DNA from: CAZRRV01 sp964602735
GTDB lineage: Bacteria; Bacillota; Clostridia; Oscillospirales; Acutalibacteraceae
DNA length: 5,393 nucleotides
Direction of reading: 5' to 3'
Assembly (NCBI GenBank): GCA_964602735.1
Contig: CAZRRV010000063.1
Coordinates: forward strand, 1-5,393
The stretch's first letter is position 1, and every line of letters starts with the position of its first letter. The position numbers were made by a program, and so were the translations under genes. The notes below the pieces were generated by a model. The model worked only from the letters and a program-made list of their open reading frames with translations, was not told the origin of the DNA and searched no databases. Shown piece after piece: positions 4,801 through 5,393 of this stretch.

Positions 4801-5393
4801 AGACGGCGATACCTGGCACATCGGCATCGACGGTGTGGAATACTTTACCTTCACCCCCGGCGCGGCGATGAACCCGGATTCGGATGAGAAAGCCGGCAAA
4901 AAAACGAGCGCCGAATACTCCAAGGGTTCCCTCATAGGGTTCAGAACCAATATCGAGGGCGTAAGCTTCGCGAACCCGGGGCTTGAAACCCTGAAAGAAT
5001 CGGATTTCCGCACGGTAACGCTCGACCCGAGGAACGGCCAGCCGGCTACAACCGTGAAATATCCCGCGGACACAACGGTATTGCTTCCGAAGCCGGCGCT
5101 GGAACAGGGCGGCAAGCGGTACACGGTGGCGTGCTGGATCGACGACAAGGGCGCGACGGTAGCCGAACCGTTCAAGGTAACGGAGAATGTTACCCTTTAC
5201 GCACGGTACAACAGCGCGGTGAGCCCGACGTTTACCGTGAATGACGGCAAATACACGCCGACCAAAGCAGGCGTGCAGACAACATACAACGATTTTAAGG
5301 TAAACAGCGGGCAGATGTTCTCGGTTGATATGGTTATGCCCGACGACCCGAAAAATTACGGCGGCGGCGGCCCCGTGTTCGCGGCGACCGGGT
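1886..5393 (+). CDS. Giant membrane-anchored surface protein with tandem InlB-like and beta-sandwich-like modules (partial, 3' end outside window)
   Basis: The frame is open for 1169 codons and leaves the window without a stop, so the true length is unknown. It starts with a Lys/Arg-rich cytoplasmic tip (residues 4-11) and one hydrophobic segment (about 12-33). No lipobox or clear cleavage site is visible, so it looks like a signal anchor with the rest outside the cell. A Gly/Lys/Pro-rich linker (34-57) leads to a canonical InlB/Flg_new repeat (58-133, with YDSNGG and LHAGW). Modules of about 302 residues then begin at residues 136, 438, 739 and 1041. Each has a degenerate InlB-like repeat ending YD or YN, then a beta-rich domain marked by SVDMILP, GPVFAATGF, YYxWMQI, VRFWG, FTFRRxGDxWYIGIDG and GSLVGFR. 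I do not recognise that domain as a named family; its pattern suggests a concanavalin-like sandwich. Only two cysteines lie in the visible ectodomain (423 and 467). Adhesion or glycan binding is an inference, and no catalytic motif is visible. GGGAGGAG supports the start. Confidence 0.9.
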   Translation, partial: MEEKKKKKRAKIIILSASICLVAIAAVVLWLIFGGNGGKDGGSGDKTKPPEVVAEPKSYVVKYDSNGGAAVKDGKYTIGKKFVMPVPGNGADPKMYGYSFVSWFYDTAGKEKVTVPLDETKAVGGVFTLHAGWTNIHTVYFDTRTSEIIEPRQYAFGERIPVKDLPKATDRTVAGKPVPFAGWVNSGNGQEITTELRMEGTDMYLYASYDTGVNSRFEMLDDGTYKPLRTQAQTTYRDWKLADGQIFTVDMILPANPADYTPSGAGPVFAATGFNDDTLSFVGNYYIWMQIVRYGANPGLAGGVRFWGYSDSDTVGGAHQSLAFYHLDGPTLKGTPYEKKISAYLNGERTDTETRLTFTFRRAGDSWYIGIDGIEYFTFEPGQVITPAPTKPDEAGKPASGGYAGGSLVGFRTDVLNVLFDNCSLKKASSVKKNPANRHTVTFNTQTSQKIDPREYYPGDLVKLPACPDRVVQGKTYKFLYWVDKSTSRPLRGDSFRMPTYDIEVFARYDTGTSANFELLDDGTYKPTKQPQAQTTYGNFRVNSGQMYSVDMILPRDPAKFTNGTGSGAGPVFAATGFDDEKSTFTGSYYVWMQIIRSDAGGSAGGVRFWGYMQGHGPSEAHQSIAFYKFSGATLKNSAYNKKMNAYLNGGVSDKDTVLHFTFRRDGDIWYIGIDGEEYFVFEPGKVFSPAPSKPDEGDTNVANSLYSDGSLVGFRSDIIGVRFANPTLETYDRSQYQRTVSFDTRTSEKIDSREYTIGTELKAADLPKPTKQFEADGKKYNFKYWVDETTGKQVTDPFTVRKDMTLYAHYDTGTTPAFELQTDGTYKTKQFGPATNLWWSNYKDTKVADGQRFSVDMILPEDPADFTGGAGSGAGPVFAATGFNESGSTFVGSYYMWMQIIRSDAGDVAGSVRFWGFHEGEQAGKAHDGSNDIAYYKLKTTLKGTPYEKKMTEYLSGKYKGEMKLTFTLRRDGDTWHIGIDGVEYFTFTPGAAMNPDSDEKAGKKTSAEYSKGSLIGFRTNIEGVSFANPGLETLKESDFRTVTLDPRNGQPATTVKYPADTTVLLPKPALEQGGKRYTVACWIDDKGATVAEPFKVTENVTLYARYNSAVSPTFTVNDGKYTPTKAGVQTTYNDFKVNSGQMFSVDMVMPDDPKNYGGGGPVFAATG
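2057..2284 (+). repeat. Canonical InlB B-type (Flg_new) repeat, first ectodomain unit
   Basis: Residues 58-133 of the large protein. The segment opens YVVKYDSNGGAAV, carries the central GYSFVSWFYD element and ends FTLHAGW. These are the hallmark positions of the Listeria-Bacteroides repeat, a small beta-grasp-like fold found in surface proteins. It is the only unit here that keeps the D-S-N-G-G motif and the terminal Trp. It is not followed by a large beta domain, so it acts as a cap or stalk between the membrane linker and the tandem modules. Confidence 0.75.
2291..3196 (+). repeat. Tandem module 1 of the surface protein (about 302 residues)
   Basis: Residues 136-437. The degenerate InlB-like part (136-210) begins HTVYFDTRTSEIIEP, has FAGWVNSG in the middle and ends YASYD. 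The beta-rich domain (211-427) follows with FEMLDDGTYKP, FTVDMILP, GPVFAATGF, YYIWMQI, GGVRFWGY, FTFRRAGDSWYIGIDG and GSLVGFRTD, closing with LFDNCSL. A Pro/Lys/Gly-rich loop (about 382-405) interrupts the domain before its last strands. This module holds C423. Confidence 0.8.
3197..4099 (+). repeat. Tandem module 2 of the surface protein (about 301 residues)
   Basis: Residues 438-738. The InlB-like part (438-510) begins RHTVTFNTQTSQKIDP and ends FARYD. The beta-rich domain (511-731) carries FELLDDGTYKPTK, YSVDMILP, SGAGPVFAATGF, YYVWMQIIRSDAG, GGVRFWGY, FTFRRDGDIWYIGIDG and GSLVGFRSD. Relative to module 1 it has a three-residue insertion before SGAGP and a one-residue deletion after the WMQI strand. 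Its DNA shares a 31-base identical block (3657-3687) with module 3. Confidence 0.8.
4100..5005 (+). repeat. Tandem module 3 of the surface protein (about 302 residues)
   Basis: Residues 739-1040. The InlB-like part (739-812) begins RTVSFDTRTSEKID and ends YAHYD. The beta-rich domain (813-about 1035) carries FELQTDGTYKTK, FSVDMILP, SGAGPVFAATGF, YYMWMQIIRSDAG, SVRFWGF, FTLRRDGDTWHIGIDG and GSLIGFRTN. It differs most in two loops: NLWWSNYKDTKVAD replaces the short TTYGNFRVNS segment, and HEGEQAGKAHDGSND is longer than its counterparts. If the domain binds a ligand, these loops are candidates for differing specificity. Confidence 0.8.
5006..5393 (+). repeat. Tandem module 4 of the surface protein (start only)
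   Basis: Residues 1041 to 1169, cut by the window edge. The InlB-like part (1041-1109) begins FRTVTLDPRNGQPA and ends LYARYN; it is the most divergent of the four. The beta-rich domain starts FTVNDGKYTPTK, then FSVDMVMP and GPVFAATG. The stretch before GPVFAATG is shortened to a run of glycines, without the SGA found in the other copies. At least the rest of this module, and possibly more, lies beyond 5393. Confidence 0.75.

Noticed and set aside
2291..5393. Regular repeats considered as a CRISPR array or transposon copies
   Set aside because: The period is about 905 bases, the copies are diverged and kept in one open reading frame, and they encode protein domains. There are no short spacers, terminal inverted repeats or transposase.

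Overview
The window carries two genes on the + strand, separated and preceded by non-coding DNA. Coding DNA is GC-rich with GGC/GCC/CCG codon bias, the upstream intergenic DNA is AT-rich, and strong purine-rich Shine-Dalgarno sites precede both starts. A poly-lysine signal anchor, InlB/Flg_new-type repeats and a GH43 glycosidase together suggest a carbohydrate-degrading anaerobe of the Bacillota (Clostridia-like, possibly a gut metagenome genome). This placement is inferred from style, with no marker gene to support it.

Layout. 1-307 is intergenic. It holds a 15-base poly(C) tract lying between two candidate back-to-back promoters, an A/T hairpin and a cluster of TTGC half-sites just before the first gene. 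308-1783 encodes a 491-residue cytoplasmic-looking glycoside hydrolase: an N-terminal beta-sandwich module of about 175 residues fused to a GH43 five-bladed propeller. The catalytic base and acid are recognisable, but two normally conserved active-site positions look substituted. 1784-1885 is a short spacer with GC-rich stem-loops and a good sigma-70-like promoter (TTGAGA, 17 bases, TATAAA). From 1886 a very large membrane-anchored extracellular protein runs off the right edge, open for 1169 codons.

The large protein is the notable object. After a signal anchor and one canonical InlB-type repeat it consists of tandem modules of about 302 residues. Each module is a degenerate InlB-like repeat of about 75 residues followed by a beta-rich domain of about 220 residues that I cannot assign to a named family. 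Three full modules and the start of a fourth are visible. The beta-rich domain looks like a concanavalin/LamG/DUF1080-type sandwich, the same general fold suspected for the N-terminal module of the adjacent GH43 enzyme. A working inference is a surface protein that presents several carbohydrate-binding-like domains, next to an intracellular enzyme that trims the imported sugar. Neither the ligand nor the functional link is proven by the sequence.
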